64,000 bases of DNA from Novosphingobium sp. (lineage in GTDB: Bacteria > Pseudomonadota > Alphaproteobacteria > Sphingomonadales > Sphingomonadaceae). The position numbers and the translations under genes are program-made. A model generated the notes under the pieces. That model was not told where the DNA came from. It worked only from the letters and a program-made list of their open reading frames with translations, and made no database searches. Shown piece by piece: positions 16,351-25,029 of the stretch; within the stretch, counting starts at the first letter, position 1; each line of letters starts with the position of its first letter. The DNA lies in NCBI GenBank assembly GCA_016719755.1, contig JADJYM010000016.1:124001-188000 (forward strand), written 5' to 3'.

Positions 16351-17424
16351 ATGTCAGACGATCTCGATCTCGGCGTGCTCGCCGGGAGCTTTGCCGAAAT
16401 GCTGGATGCCGAATGGCCGCGCGAAAAGGCGGTGGCCTATGCGCGGGCGGACCACCTCTATGCCGAAGACCTGTGGCAGCAGATGGCCGCGCTCGGCTGG
16501 ACCGCGCTGACCGTGCCGGAGGAGTACGGCGGGCTGGGCATGGGCAGCGCCGCCGTTGCCGCGCTGCACGGCGCGCTGGGCGCGGCGGCCGCGCCGGTAC
16601 CGATGCTGGGGACCACCCTGGCGGTCGAACTGCTGCTGCGCGCGGGCAACGCGGCCCAGCAGGCGGCGTGGCTCCCCGGCCTGGCCGATGGTTCGCTGCG
16701 CGCCGCCGTGGCCCAGCCGGGCGATACGGTCGTGGCGGCGGACGGCGATGCTGTCAGCGGCAGCGTGGCCAATCTGCTCGATGCGGCCTCGGCGAATATC
16801 CTGTTCCTGCGCGCGGTGCGCGGCGGCAAGCCTGCCTGGATCGTGCTGCGCAGCGATGCCCCGGGCCTTTCGGTCGAGCGCCATGCGCTGACAGACACCA
16901 CCCGTACGCTCGGCACGGTCACGCTGGACGGCGTGGCTCTCGATGGCGACGCGCTGATTGTGCCCGCTGACGCAGCCGCGCTCGACGATGCCCTGCTGCG
17001 CATCGCCGCGCTGGCCATCGCCGCCGACGCGATTGGCGGGGGCGAGCGGGTGCTGGCCGGCACGATCGAATACATGACCGTGCGCCAGCAGTTCGACCGG
17101 GTGATCGGCTCGTTCCAGGCGCTCAAGCACCGGGTGGCCGACCATCAGACCGCACTGGTCGCCGCGCGCGGGCTGGTCGAATATGCCGCCGGGCTGGCGG
17201 CGGACCATCCGCAGGCCTTGCTGATGGCGATTTCCGCCAAGCAGCACGCCGCGCGCGCCGTGGCCGAAATCGCCCGCGACTGCATCCAGCTGCACGGCGG
17301 GGTCGGCTTCACCGCCGAATTCTTCCCGCACATCTATCTCAAACGCGCCAAGGTGAACGAGGCGATCCACGGAACCCGCCCGGTCCTGCTCGACCGGATT
17401 GCCGACATGCTGGAGGCCGCGTGA
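16351..17424 (+). CDS. acyl-CoA dehydrogenase, short partner subunit
   Basis: A 357-residue acyl-CoA dehydrogenase-like subunit. The N-terminal helical domain has ALGWTALTVPEEYGGLGMG near 47-65. The C-terminal domain has RQQFDRVIGSFQALKHRVAD near 248-267 and the FAD-contact LHGGVGFTAEFFPHIYLKR near 310-328. It matches the short partner of heteromeric side-chain dehydrogenases, and the full-length partner follows with overlapping codons (TGATG). The crotonase gene stop lies 14 bases upstream. The pair should introduce a double bond into a CoA-bound intermediate whose side chain is too bulky for homotetrameric enzymes; the identity of the substrate is not visible. Confidence 0.87.
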   Translation: MSDDLDLGVLAGSFAEMLDAEWPREKAVAYARADHLYAEDLWQQMAALGWTALTVPEEYGGLGMGSAAVAALHGALGAAAAPVPMLGTTLAVELLLRAGNAAQQAAWLPGLADGSLRAAVAQPGDTVVAADGDAVSGSVANLLDAASANILFLRAVRGGKPAWIVLRSDAPGLSVERHALTDTTRTLGTVTLDGVALDGDALIVPADAAALDDALLRIAALAIAADAIGGGERVLAGTIEYMTVRQQFDRVIGSFQALKHRVADHQTALVAARGLVEYAAGLAADHPQALLMAISAKQHAARAVAEIARDCIQLHGGVGFTAEFFPHIYLKRAKVNEAIHGTRPVLLDRIADMLEAA

Positions 17425-18626
17425 TGAGCCGCGTTTACGACATCGTCGGCAAGGTCGGCGACGAACAGGCGTTCCGCCAGGAAATCCGCGACTGGCTGGC
17501 CGAAAAGATCCCCGCAGGCTGGCGCGCGCGCTGGCAGGGCGTGCGCGAGGAAGAGCTCAAGGCCGAAATCGTCGCCTGGCTGGAGGAACGCCGCAAAGTC
17601 GGCCTCGCCACCCCGCACTGGCCGAGGGAATGGGGCGGCCCCGGCCTGCCCTTCGCCTACCAGATCATGGTCTATGAAGAGTTCGCCCGGGCCGATGCGC
17701 CGGAACTCGACATGTACACCATCTCGCTGTTCCACACGCCCGCGACGCTGTTCGAACACGGGACGCAGGAACAGAAGGACAAGTACCTGTCCGGGATCAC
17801 CCAGGGCACCGACATCTGGTGTCAGGGCTTTTCCGAACCCGGCGCCGGATCGGACCTTGCCGCACTGCGCACCAGCGCCCGGCGCGAGGGCGATCACTAT
17901 GTGGTGAACGGACAGAAGATCTGGTCCTCCTCATCGATGCACGCGCGCTATTGCCTGCTGCTGGCGCGCACCGATCCGAACGGCAAGCGCAAGCACGACG
18001 GCATTTCCTATTTCATCATGGACATGCACTCGCCCGGCGTCGAAGTCCGCCCGATCCCGCAGATCACCGGCGAGAGCGAGTTTGCGGAAATCTTCCTCGA
18101 CGATGTGAAGATCCCGGTTGCCAACCTGATCGGCGCGGAAGGCAACGGCTGGAACATTGCCCAGTCGACCCTGTCGACCGAGCGCGGCCTGCTGATCTTC
18201 GGCGCGGTCGAACGGCTCGCCCATTCCTTCGGGCTCGACGGCAGGGAGGCGAAGGACACCTGGATGCGCGACGTCCAGCACCGCCGCGAATATGCCGCGC
18301 TCTATGCCGAGCTCCAGTCGATCCGGCTGATGATCCGCCAACTGCTGATCGAGCTTGAGGCGAACCCGGACAAGGCCTCGCCGACGCTGCCGACCTATAT
18401 CAAGCTCACCTGGGGGCCGTTCCTGCAGCGTTACACCGAATTCCTGCTGCGGGCCGAAGGGCTGGAGGCGCTGAAGTGGCAGCCCTCGATTCCGGGCACC
18501 GGCCATTCCAGCCGCCTGAGGATGAACGATTTCCTCAAGAGCTATGGCTGGACCATCGCCGGAGGATCGAACGAGATCATGCGCAACATCGTTTCCGAGC
18601 GGATACTTGGCATGCCCAGAGGCTGA
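17424..18626 (+). CDS. acyl-CoA dehydrogenase, full-length subunit
   Basis: A 400-residue FAD-dependent acyl-CoA dehydrogenase. WCQGFSEPGAGSDL is at 132-145 and NGQKIWSS at 162-169, and the C-terminus reads AGGSNEIMRNIVSERILGMPRG. An additional helical segment near 290-330 (EYAALYAELQSIRLMIRQLL) is longer than in short-chain enzymes. The ATG at 17424 has GGAGG seven bases upstream; a GTG three bases earlier is less well spaced. It is translationally coupled to the short partner subunit and forms with it the second of three such pairs in the window. It is followed by a transporter gene after 26 bases. Confidence 0.9.
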   Translation: MSRVYDIVGKVGDEQAFRQEIRDWLAEKIPAGWRARWQGVREEELKAEIVAWLEERRKVGLATPHWPREWGGPGLPFAYQIMVYEEFARADAPELDMYTISLFHTPATLFEHGTQEQKDKYLSGITQGTDIWCQGFSEPGAGSDLAALRTSARREGDHYVVNGQKIWSSSSMHARYCLLLARTDPNGKRKHDGISYFIMDMHSPGVEVRPIPQITGESEFAEIFLDDVKIPVANLIGAEGNGWNIAQSTLSTERGLLIFGAVERLAHSFGLDGREAKDTWMRDVQHRREYAALYAELQSIRLMIRQLLIELEANPDKASPTLPTYIKLTWGPFLQRYTEFLLRAEGLEALKWQPSIPGTGHSSRLRMNDFLKSYGWTIAGGSNEIMRNIVSERILGMPRG

Positions 18627-18652
18627 CAGCAGCCCCGGGGAGAGGAGCAACG

Positions 18653-20077
18653 ATGGACAATCCCGCCGCGCCGTTTCCAATCTGGCGCCTGGTTCTGCCG
18701 CTGATGGTGGCGGAAGTCGTCGGCAGCCTCGAACTGACGATGATCTATGCCGCGATGCGCAGCCTGATTGCCGATTTCGGCAGCGCCTCGGCGGCGGGCT
18801 GGCTGGTCACCTCGTTCATGCTCTCCTCGGCGGCCGGGGCCGCGCTGTTCGGGCGGCTGGGCGATCTGCTGGGGCGGCGGCGGGTGCTGCTGACGGTGCT
18901 CGTCATCTCGACGCTCGGCTCGGTGATCAGCGCCCTGACCCGCGATCTTGGCTGGCTGATCGCCGGGCGCGCGATGCAGGGGGCGGCAGGGGCGATCGTG
19001 CCGCTGTGCTTCGGGATCGTGCGCGAACACGCCCCGCCAGAGCGGGTTTCCTACGGCATCAGCCTGCTGGCGGTCGCGGCCAGCGTCGCTTCGGCCACCG
19101 GGCTGGTGATCGGCGGGATCATCATCGACCTTGCCGATTGGAGCATGATCTTCAAGGTGACAGCCGCAATGGGAGCGCTGGCTGTTGTCTGCATCGCGCT
19201 GTTCGTCGCCCCCGACAAGGCCTGGAACCCCGGCGCCGTGCGCGACGATCTGGCGGGTGGCTTGCTGTTCGTGCCCGCCGCGATCAGCCTGCTGCTGGCG
19301 ATCGACAACATCGGCAAACTGGGGCCGGCCCATCACATGACGCTGATCTATATCGCGATCGCGGCGCTGTCGCTTGGGACCTGGGTGTGGCGCGAACTGA
19401 GCGTCGCCAACCCGCTGCTGCAGGTCCGCCTGCTGGCCATGCCCCAGATCGGCTGGTCCAACCTGTGCTATGTCGCGCTGGCGCTGGGGGCGTTCCAGGG
19501 CGGGCAGATCATGGCCCTGTTCGGCCAGCAATCGCCCGAAACCGGGGCGGGCCTGGGGCTTTCGGCAACGGTGGCCGGGTTCCTGCTGCTGCCCGCCAAC
19601 ATCATCACGGCGGCCTGCTATCCGCTGGTTGCCCGGATGGTCGACCGGTTCGGCGCGCGCGACGTAACGACACTGGGCTTCATCCTGATCATTGCCGGGT
19701 TTGGCTCGCTGATCCTTGAACATACCCGGGTGCTGCCGGTGATGGCCCTTCTGGTGATCCAGTCGGTCGGGCTGGGTGTGGTCTACGTCACCGTGCAGAT
19801 CGTGATCGTCAAGGCCGCCCCGCTCGACCGCGTCAGCGAGGCGACCGGGATGATGGCCGTGATCCGTTCCACCGCCATGGCGATCGGCGCGCAGACCGTG
19901 GCCACCCTGCTGAGCGCCGGGGGCCACCACGGCGCCGGAGCCGGAGCCCGTTTCCCCAGTGAGCGCGACTACATCGTCGTGTTCGCCTTCATCTGCGCGA
20001 CTGCCCTGGCGGGCAGTCTCATCGCCCGCAAGCTGCCCGTGCGGCTTGCGGTTCGCGCCGGTCAGGAGCATCCATGA
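18653..20077 (+). CDS. MFS transporter, DHA2-like (14-helix type)
   Basis: A 474-residue integral membrane protein with about fourteen hydrophobic segments and the motif A-like loop GRLGDLLGRRRVLL at 67-80 between helices 2 and 3, as in drug:proton antiporters of the DHA2 group. AGRAMQGAAGAIVPLC (near 103-118) matches the conserved helix-4 region. GAGAGGAG lies just before the ATG. The gene sits inside a catabolic operon, after the acyl-CoA dehydrogenase pair and overlapping the OYE gene by ATGA. It is therefore more likely to export a toxic intermediate or import an acid substrate than to confer general drug resistance. Confidence 0.88.
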   Translation: MDNPAAPFPIWRLVLPLMVAEVVGSLELTMIYAAMRSLIADFGSASAAGWLVTSFMLSSAAGAALFGRLGDLLGRRRVLLTVLVISTLGSVISALTRDLGWLIAGRAMQGAAGAIVPLCFGIVREHAPPERVSYGISLLAVAASVASATGLVIGGIIIDLADWSMIFKVTAAMGALAVVCIALFVAPDKAWNPGAVRDDLAGGLLFVPAAISLLLAIDNIGKLGPAHHMTLIYIAIAALSLGTWVWRELSVANPLLQVRLLAMPQIGWSNLCYVALALGAFQGGQIMALFGQQSPETGAGLGLSATVAGFLLLPANIITAACYPLVARMVDRFGARDVTTLGFILIIAGFGSLILEHTRVLPVMALLVIQSVGLGVVYVTVQIVIVKAAPLDRVSEATGMMAVIRSTAMAIGAQTVATLLSAGGHHGAGAGARFPSERDYIVVFAFICATALAGSLIARKLPVRLAVRAGQEHP

Positions 20078-21231
20078 ATCCCGCCATCGTCCCCCTGTTC
20101 CAGCCCTTTGCGCTCCGTTCGCTTGCCCTTGCCAACCGGATCGTCATGGCGCCGATGACGCGCGGCTTCAGCCCGAATGGCGTACCGGGCGAGGACGTTG
20201 CAGCCTATTACCTGCGCCGCGCCGACTGCGGGCTGATCATCACCGAAGGCGTCGGCGTCGATCACCCGGCCGCGCTGGGCGGCAGCGGGGTCGATGGCGA
20301 CAACGCACCGCATATGTACGGCAAGGCCGCGCTGGAAGGCTGGCGACGGGTGGTCGATGCGGTCCACGCCGCTGGCGGCGTGATCATGCCGCAGCTGTGG
20401 CACCAGGGGGTGATGCGCGAAATGGGCACCGGCCCCAATCCGGACGTGGAATCGGTGCGCCCCTCGGGCATCTGGGGACCGCTCGACAGGACCGCGATGG
20501 TCTCTCCCGCCTATCTGGAATCGGTCGCGCAAAAGCCGGGCCGGGCGATGACCGACGAGGAAGTGGTCGATGTGATCGAGGGCTTTGCCCGCTCCGCGCG
20601 CTGGGCGATGGAAGTGGGCTTCGACGGGATCGCGATCCACGGCGCGCACGGCTACATGGTCGACGATTTCCTGTGGGCGGGCACCAACCGCCGCACCGAC
20701 CGCTGGGGGGGCGACCACCGGGGCCGCACTGCCTTCGCGGCGGAACTGGTCAGGGCGGTGCGGCGCGAGATCGGGGCGGAGCCGGTGATCAACTTCCGCT
20801 TTTCGCAGTGGAAGCAGCAGGACGTGCGCGCGCGTCTGGCTGAAACGCCGCAGCAGCTGGAAGAGGTGCTGGGGCCGATTGCCGACGCCGGGGTCGACAT
20901 CTTCGATGGCAGCCAGCGCTATTTCGACAAACCGGAATTCGAAGGTTCGCCGCTCAACCTTGCGGGCTGGGCGAAGAAGCTGACCGGCAAGGCATCGCAG
21001 ACCGTCGGCGGGGTCGGGCTGAACTCGGGGGTCTACGATTCCAGGGCGACCGGCGGTTCGGCGGCGACAATGGAAAATGTCGAGAAGGTCGCCGCCCGGC
21101 TGGAACGGGGCGAGTTCGACCTGGTCGGCGTTGGCCGCGCGATCATGCACGATCCCCGCTGGGTGCGCCGCGTGCGCGAAGGCGAGGACCTGCTGCCCTT
21201 CGACGAATCCTCGCGGCTCGTGCTGACCTGA
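20074..21231 (+). CDS. NADH:flavin oxidoreductase, Old Yellow Enzyme family
   Basis: A 385-residue FMN-dependent ene-reductase-type protein. The TIM-barrel N-terminus LANRIVMAPMTR is at 19-30. The active-site segment HGAHGYMVDDFLW is at 189-201, with His189 and His192 placed to bind the substrate carbonyl and Tyr194 as possible proton donor; NRRTDRWGG follows at 205-213. The family reduces C=C bonds next to a carbonyl or nitro group using NAD(P)H. Relatives act on enones of steroids and terpenoids and on 2,4-dienoyl-CoA. No C-terminal iron-sulfur extension is present, so this is the short, classical form. It is the last gene of its operon, ending right against the convergent SnoaL-like gene. 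Confidence 0.9.
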   Translation: MNPAIVPLFQPFALRSLALANRIVMAPMTRGFSPNGVPGEDVAAYYLRRADCGLIITEGVGVDHPAALGGSGVDGDNAPHMYGKAALEGWRRVVDAVHAAGGVIMPQLWHQGVMREMGTGPNPDVESVRPSGIWGPLDRTAMVSPAYLESVAQKPGRAMTDEEVVDVIEGFARSARWAMEVGFDGIAIHGAHGYMVDDFLWAGTNRRTDRWGGDHRGRTAFAAELVRAVRREIGAEPVINFRFSQWKQQDVRARLAETPQQLEEVLGPIADAGVDIFDGSQRYFDKPEFEGSPLNLAGWAKKLTGKASQTVGGVGLNSGVYDSRATGGSAATMENVEKVAARLERGEFDLVGVGRAIMHDPRWVRRVREGEDLLPFDESSRLVLT

Positions 21232-21789
21232 TCAGGGAAACCGGCTGAGCCGCGCCGCCTCCCCGGGAAGCTGCGACCAGTAGTCCTGCCAGCTGGCGTC
21301 GCTCTGCGGCAGTTCGGTGCGGAACCGCTCCTCGCGCCCGGGCCACAGGTTGAAGCCGACCGCCTGCGGCCCGTCCTTCAGATCGCCCACGAACAGGAAG
21401 CGGGGGCGGCGGCCCAGGAAGTGCCAGGTGCCATCGACCCGCACATAGCGGTCGAAATAGACCATCAGGTTGACCACCCAGTGATCCCCGTCCTCGTGCT
21501 CGGCGCGGCAATAGACCGTGCCGCGCGCGCTGTCCGCCGCGATATCGGTGATGACGTGGCCGGCGACCTGGTGGAAGCTGCGGTAGAACCCGCGCAGGAC
21601 ATCGCGGTAAAAGCCCTTGGCCCCTTCCGCTCCGATCCCATGCTCGCCAAACGGCGTCTGCGGCGCGAACAGCGCGCCCAGCGCCTCAAGATCGCGGCTG
21701 TCCACCGCCCGGGCATAGCGCGCGGCGAGCTGCTGGATCGCGAGGTGCGCTTCGACCCGGGCCAGCCGCTCTTCGATCGAATCCTGCAT
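21232..21789 (-). CDS. SnoaL-like (NTF2-fold) protein, possible dehydratase or isomerase
   Basis: A 185-residue protein of the SnoaL_4/NTF2 superfamily, a cone-shaped fold used by ketosteroid isomerase, scytalone dehydratase and the bile-acid 7-alpha-dehydratase BaiE. A Tyr-Asp pair with BaiE-like spacing is present in the first helix region (Tyr25, Asp30), with histidines near 73-78 and arginines near 127-130 as further candidate catalytic residues. The assignment of dehydratase activity is an inference from these residues and the context. It is the last gene of a minus-strand operon with an enoyl-CoA hydratase and an acyl-CoA dehydrogenase pair. A related protein lies at 38576-39148. Confidence 0.78.
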   Translation of the reverse strand: MQDSIEERLARVEAHLAIQQLAARYARAVDSRDLEALGALFAPQTPFGEHGIGAEGAKGFYRDVLRGFYRSFHQVAGHVITDIAADSARGTVYCRAEHEDGDHWVVNLMVYFDRYVRVDGTWHFLGRRPRFLFVGDLKDGPQAVGFNLWPGREERFRTELPQSDASWQDYWSQLPGEAARLSRFP

Positions 21790-21805
21790 TGTCCCTCTCC
21801 TTTGC

Positions 21806-22624
21806 TCAGCCGTTGCTGACCGGCGGGGCGAACGGCACCGACAGGCCCGCCATGCGCGCCGCGCGCTTTCCACGCAGGGCCGCCATCGCTTCCTTGAAGT
21901 CCGGCCCATCCAGCGTTTCGCGGGTCAGGGCCATGGAGGCGGCGCGCGCGGTTTCGAAATCCTGTCCGTCCGCGTCGCGCAGCTGGCGTTTGATCATGGC
22001 GAAGCTGGCGGGGGAACCTTGCGCCAGGCTTTCGGCATAGGCCAGCGCGGCCTCGGCAAAACCCTGCGCGGGGAGCAGCTGCGAAACCAGCCCCCTGGCC
22101 AGCGCCTCAGCCCCACCGACCCGGCGGGCGGTCAGCAGCATCTCGGCGGCATGGCCCTGCCCCATCAGCCGGGCAAGCGACCAGGCAAGGCCGCCCTCGG
22201 CGCAGAGGCCCAGCCGCGCAAAGGGCGCGACGAACACGGCATCCTCGGCGGCGATGCGGATGTCCGCCGCGCAGGCCATGGCCAGACCGATCCCGGCGCA
22301 GGCGCCGTGGACCGCGGCGATCACCGGCTTGTCCAGCAGCATGATCCCGTCATAGCGCAGCCCGCCCGATCCGGAATTGGGTGCGGCGGGATCGGCGGAA
22401 AGCTCTCCCAATACCGCCATGTCGGCTCCGGCGCAGAAGGCCCGGCCCGCCCCGCAAAGCAGCACCACCCTCACCTCGGGGTCGGCTCCAGCGCGGGTAA
22501 AGGCGGCGGTCAGCCCGCGCGAGACGGCGCCATTGGAAGCGTTCAGCCGGTCCGGCCGGTTGAGCGTGATGCGGGCAACGCCGCGCGCCGCCGCATAAAG
22601 CACCACCTCATCCGGCTGTTCCAT
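21806..22624 (-). CDS. enoyl-CoA hydratase/isomerase family protein
   Basis: A 272-residue crotonase: FCAGAD at 63-68 and HGACAGIGL at 106-114 form the oxyanion hole, and Glu143 in RLGLCAEGG occupies the place of the second classical catalytic glutamate. The first glutamate position (PFARLG) lacks an acid, so the enzyme may isomerise rather than hydrate. The start codon is immediately adjacent to the stop of the upstream acyl-CoA dehydrogenase gene with no spacing, and the SnoaL-like gene follows after 16 bases. It is expected to act on the enoyl-CoA made by the neighbouring dehydrogenase pair. Confidence 0.88.
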   Translation of the reverse strand: MEQPDEVVLYAAARGVARITLNRPDRLNASNGAVSRGLTAAFTRAGADPEVRVVLLCGAGRAFCAGADMAVLGELSADPAAPNSGSGGLRYDGIMLLDKPVIAAVHGACAGIGLAMACAADIRIAAEDAVFVAPFARLGLCAEGGLAWSLARLMGQGHAAEMLLTARRVGGAEALARGLVSQLLPAQGFAEAALAYAESLAQGSPASFAMIKRQLRDADGQDFETARAASMALTRETLDGPDFKEAMAALRGKRAARMAGLSVPFAPPVSNG

Positions 22625-23701
22625 CTACCACCCCGCAAGATCCGCCGCGCGCTGGCGGTGGCGGCTGGGAGAGCCCAGCCAGGCCCAGTCGAGCATCGCA
22701 CGCTTCATGTAGATATGCGTATCGTGCTCCCAGGTGAAGCCGATCCCGCCATGGGCCTCGACCGTGTCGCGGGTGACCTGCAGGTAGGTTTCGGTCAGGT
22801 GCGCCTTGGCCTGGGCGGCGGCGTGGGGGGCCTTGTCCGGCAGCGCGTCCCAGGCATGGGCGGCGAACCAGTACAGCCCGCGCGCGGGTTCGGTCCCCAG
22901 CGCCATCTTCACCAGCTGATAGCGCAGCCCCTGGAAGGCGGCGATCGGCTGGCCATACTGCTCGCGCAGCTTGGCATAGTCGACCGACATCTGGACGCAG
23001 CGTTCCGCCCCGCCAAAGGCATCGGCGGCGATCAGGGCGGCGGCGGCATCGGTCAGGCGGCTGGCCACGTCCTTGCCCTGTGGTAGCAGTTCGGCGGCGG
23101 CACCTTCGAAAGTCACCGTATCGACCGGGCGGGTCCGGTCGGCACTGTCCACCCGCGCGCAGGTGTAGCCCGTGCCCTTTTCGACCAGCGCCAGCCCCTC
23201 GCTGACGCCCACCACGATCAGGTCCGCCTCGGCGGCGTTCGGCACCAGCGTCTTGACGCCCGAGAGCCCGCCCTCGGCCGAAAGCTGCCATTCGCCGGGC
23301 AGCCATGCGCTCTTGCCCTCGCCAAAGGCGACGGTGCCAAGCACCTCGCCGCTGGCAAGGCGCGGCAGCCATTTCGCCTGCTGTTCGTCCGACCCGCCCA
23401 GCGCGATGGCCAGGGCGGCCAGCGCGTGGCCCAGGAACGGCACCGGCGCGGCGGCATGGCCCAGCGCCTCGGCAACGATGGCAAGGTCGATCAGTTCCAG
23501 CGCCATGCCGCCGTGCGCTTGCGGCACCATGATCGCCGGAATGCGCATCTCGCACAGCGCCGCCCACAGCTCGGCATCGAACCGCGCCTCGCCCTCCACG
23601 TCGAACACCTTGTGAAGGCGCACGGGATCGCACTTGTCGCGCAGCAGCGCCTTGACGGTATCGACCAGCGCCAGTTGCTCGTCGGACAGAAGGAAGTTCA
23701 T
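22625..23701 (-). CDS. acyl-CoA dehydrogenase, short partner subunit
   Basis: A 358-residue acyl-CoA dehydrogenase-like subunit with N-terminal MRIPAIMVPQAHGGMALEL near 51-69, REQYGQPIAAFQGLRYQLVK in the C-terminal domain, and the FAD-contact AHGGIGFTWEHDTHIYMKR near the end. It is equivalent to the short subunits at 11392 and 16351. The HGGIGFTWEHD-type motif is typical of the partner that contributes FAD contacts in heterotetrameric enzymes. It overlaps the full-length partner by ATGA. Together they form the third apparent heteromeric pair in the window and probably act on a different chain length or ring position. Confidence 0.88.
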   Translation of the reverse strand: MNFLLSDEQLALVDTVKALLRDKCDPVRLHKVFDVEGEARFDAELWAALCEMRIPAIMVPQAHGGMALELIDLAIVAEALGHAAAPVPFLGHALAALAIALGGSDEQQAKWLPRLASGEVLGTVAFGEGKSAWLPGEWQLSAEGGLSGVKTLVPNAAEADLIVVGVSEGLALVEKGTGYTCARVDSADRTRPVDTVTFEGAAAELLPQGKDVASRLTDAAAALIAADAFGGAERCVQMSVDYAKLREQYGQPIAAFQGLRYQLVKMALGTEPARGLYWFAAHAWDALPDKAPHAAAQAKAHLTETYLQVTRDTVEAHGGIGFTWEHDTHIYMKRAMLDWAWLGSPSRHRQRAADLAGW

Positions 23702-24873
23702 GCGCCTGCTCCCTGAACCCGGTCGCGCGGCAGGCCAAGCACCCGCTCGGCGATGATGTTGCGCTGGATGTTGGACGTGCCGCCCGCGATCGACATCGAC
23801 AGCGAGATCATGAAGCGCTCGATCCACTTGAGCCGCGCGCCGCCCATGTCGGTGAAATCGTCTTCCAGGATGTCGCGCGCCAGCTTGCCCATCCGGCCGG
23901 CCAGTTCGGTCATGTAAAGCTTGCGCATGGTGGTGAAGGTCTCGCCCTCCTGCCCGTGGACGTCGAGCGAAACGGAGCGGTAGGTCGAATAGACGATGCT
24001 CAGCAGTTCGCCTTCGATCGCCGCAAGCTCTTCGCGCACTCGCACGTCCTTGATCGCGCTCTGGCCATCGCGCTCCACTTCCTTCGCCAGCTTGACGAGG
24101 TCGCGGAACATCGACAGCGGCCAGGTCATCGCGGCAATCCCGGAACGCTCGTGCTTGAGCGTCGAACGGGTGACGTTCCAGCCCTTGCCGCGTTCGCCCA
24201 CCAGCATATCGGCGGGGGTTTCGGCATTGTCGAAGAAGACCTCGTTGAATTCCTTCTGGCGGGTCATCTGCACCAGCGGGCGCACGGTGACGCCGGGCTG
24301 GCGGATGTCGATCAGCAGATAGGAAATGCCCGCGTGCTTGGGCGCGTCGGGCTCGCTGCGCACCAGCAGGAACATGTGCGTGGCAAAGTGGGCGCCGGTG
24401 GTCCAGATCTTCTGGCCGTTGACGATCCACTTCGACCCGTCGGGCGAAAGTTCGGCCCTGGTGCGCAGCGCGGCCAGGTCCGACCCCGCGCCGGGTTCGG
24501 AAAAGCCCTGGGCCCAGATGATGTCGCCGCGCAGGGTCGGGGCGATGAAGCGCTGCTTCTGTTCCTCGGTTCCCCATTCCAGCAGGGTCGGCACGACCAG
24601 GCCGTTGCCGGGGATGCGGTCGGACGGGGCGCGGGCGCGGCTCAGCTCCTCGCGGATCACTTCGGCCTTGCCGATATCGGGCTGCTGTTCCGATCCGCCG
24701 AAGCGCCTGGGGATGGAACGGTGCATATAGCCGCGCCCGATCGCGGCCTCGACAAAGGCCCGCACGTTGTCGCGCGATTTGAGGTTGCCGTCAGCTGGCG
24801 GCCAATGCGCGGCGATGAAGTCCCGCACTTCCTGGCGGAAGGCGTCGTATTCGGCGCCAAATCCCAGTTCCAT
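23698..24873 (-). CDS. acyl-CoA dehydrogenase, full-length subunit; first gene of the operon
   Basis: A 391-residue FAD enzyme with WAQGFSEPGAGSDL at 120-133, NGQKIWTT at 152-159 and a C-terminal AGGTSNIQRNIIAERVLGLPRD. The common GGTSEIQRN motif here has Asn in place of Glu, so this subunit may depend on a different base or on its partner. The ATG at 24873 is chosen because AAAGGA lies upstream at the right distance; longer versions start in the AT-rich promoter. It heads a four-gene minus-strand operon and is divergent from an aldehyde dehydrogenase gene; a large palindrome lies between them. Confidence 0.88.
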   Translation of the reverse strand: MELGFGAEYDAFRQEVRDFIAAHWPPADGNLKSRDNVRAFVEAAIGRGYMHRSIPRRFGGSEQQPDIGKAEVIREELSRARAPSDRIPGNGLVVPTLLEWGTEEQKQRFIAPTLRGDIIWAQGFSEPGAGSDLAALRTRAELSPDGSKWIVNGQKIWTTGAHFATHMFLLVRSEPDAPKHAGISYLLIDIRQPGVTVRPLVQMTRQKEFNEVFFDNAETPADMLVGERGKGWNVTRSTLKHERSGIAAMTWPLSMFRDLVKLAKEVERDGQSAIKDVRVREELAAIEGELLSIVYSTYRSVSLDVHGQEGETFTTMRKLYMTELAGRMGKLARDILEDDFTDMGGARLKWIERFMISLSMSIAGGTSNIQRNIIAERVLGLPRDRVQGAGA

Positions 24874-24942
24874 GCCCAATCCTTTATACGATTCTGGTTT
24901 GGTCATGTGATTCAGCACGGCGGGCGCTGTCAAACGAAAAGC

Positions 24943-24975
24943 GCATAATCCGATAACTAAGTGACTTGATTATGC
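24943..24975. promoter_or_regulatory. palindromic candidate operator in a divergent promoter
   Basis: GCATAAT at 24943-24949 and ATTATGC at 24969-24975 are perfect 7-bp arms. Inside lies a second imperfect palindrome centred on AAGTGACTT, with ATAA and TTAT at its ends. It sits between the minus-strand acyl-CoA dehydrogenase operon and the plus-strand aldehyde dehydrogenase operon, so it could control both. No TetR- or GntR-type gene is adjacent, so the regulator is unknown. Confidence 0.45.
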
Positions 24976-25029
24976 CGGCTTGGGCGCGCACCCTTGGCGC
25001 CAGAGAAAACCGCTGCACGGAGAGAATCG

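Noticed and set aside
18542-20071. Minus-strand open frame opposite the DHA2-like transporter
   Set aside because: Composition is Gly/Asp/Arg/His-rich, without membrane or soluble domain patterns; the plus-strand frame encodes a clear transporter.
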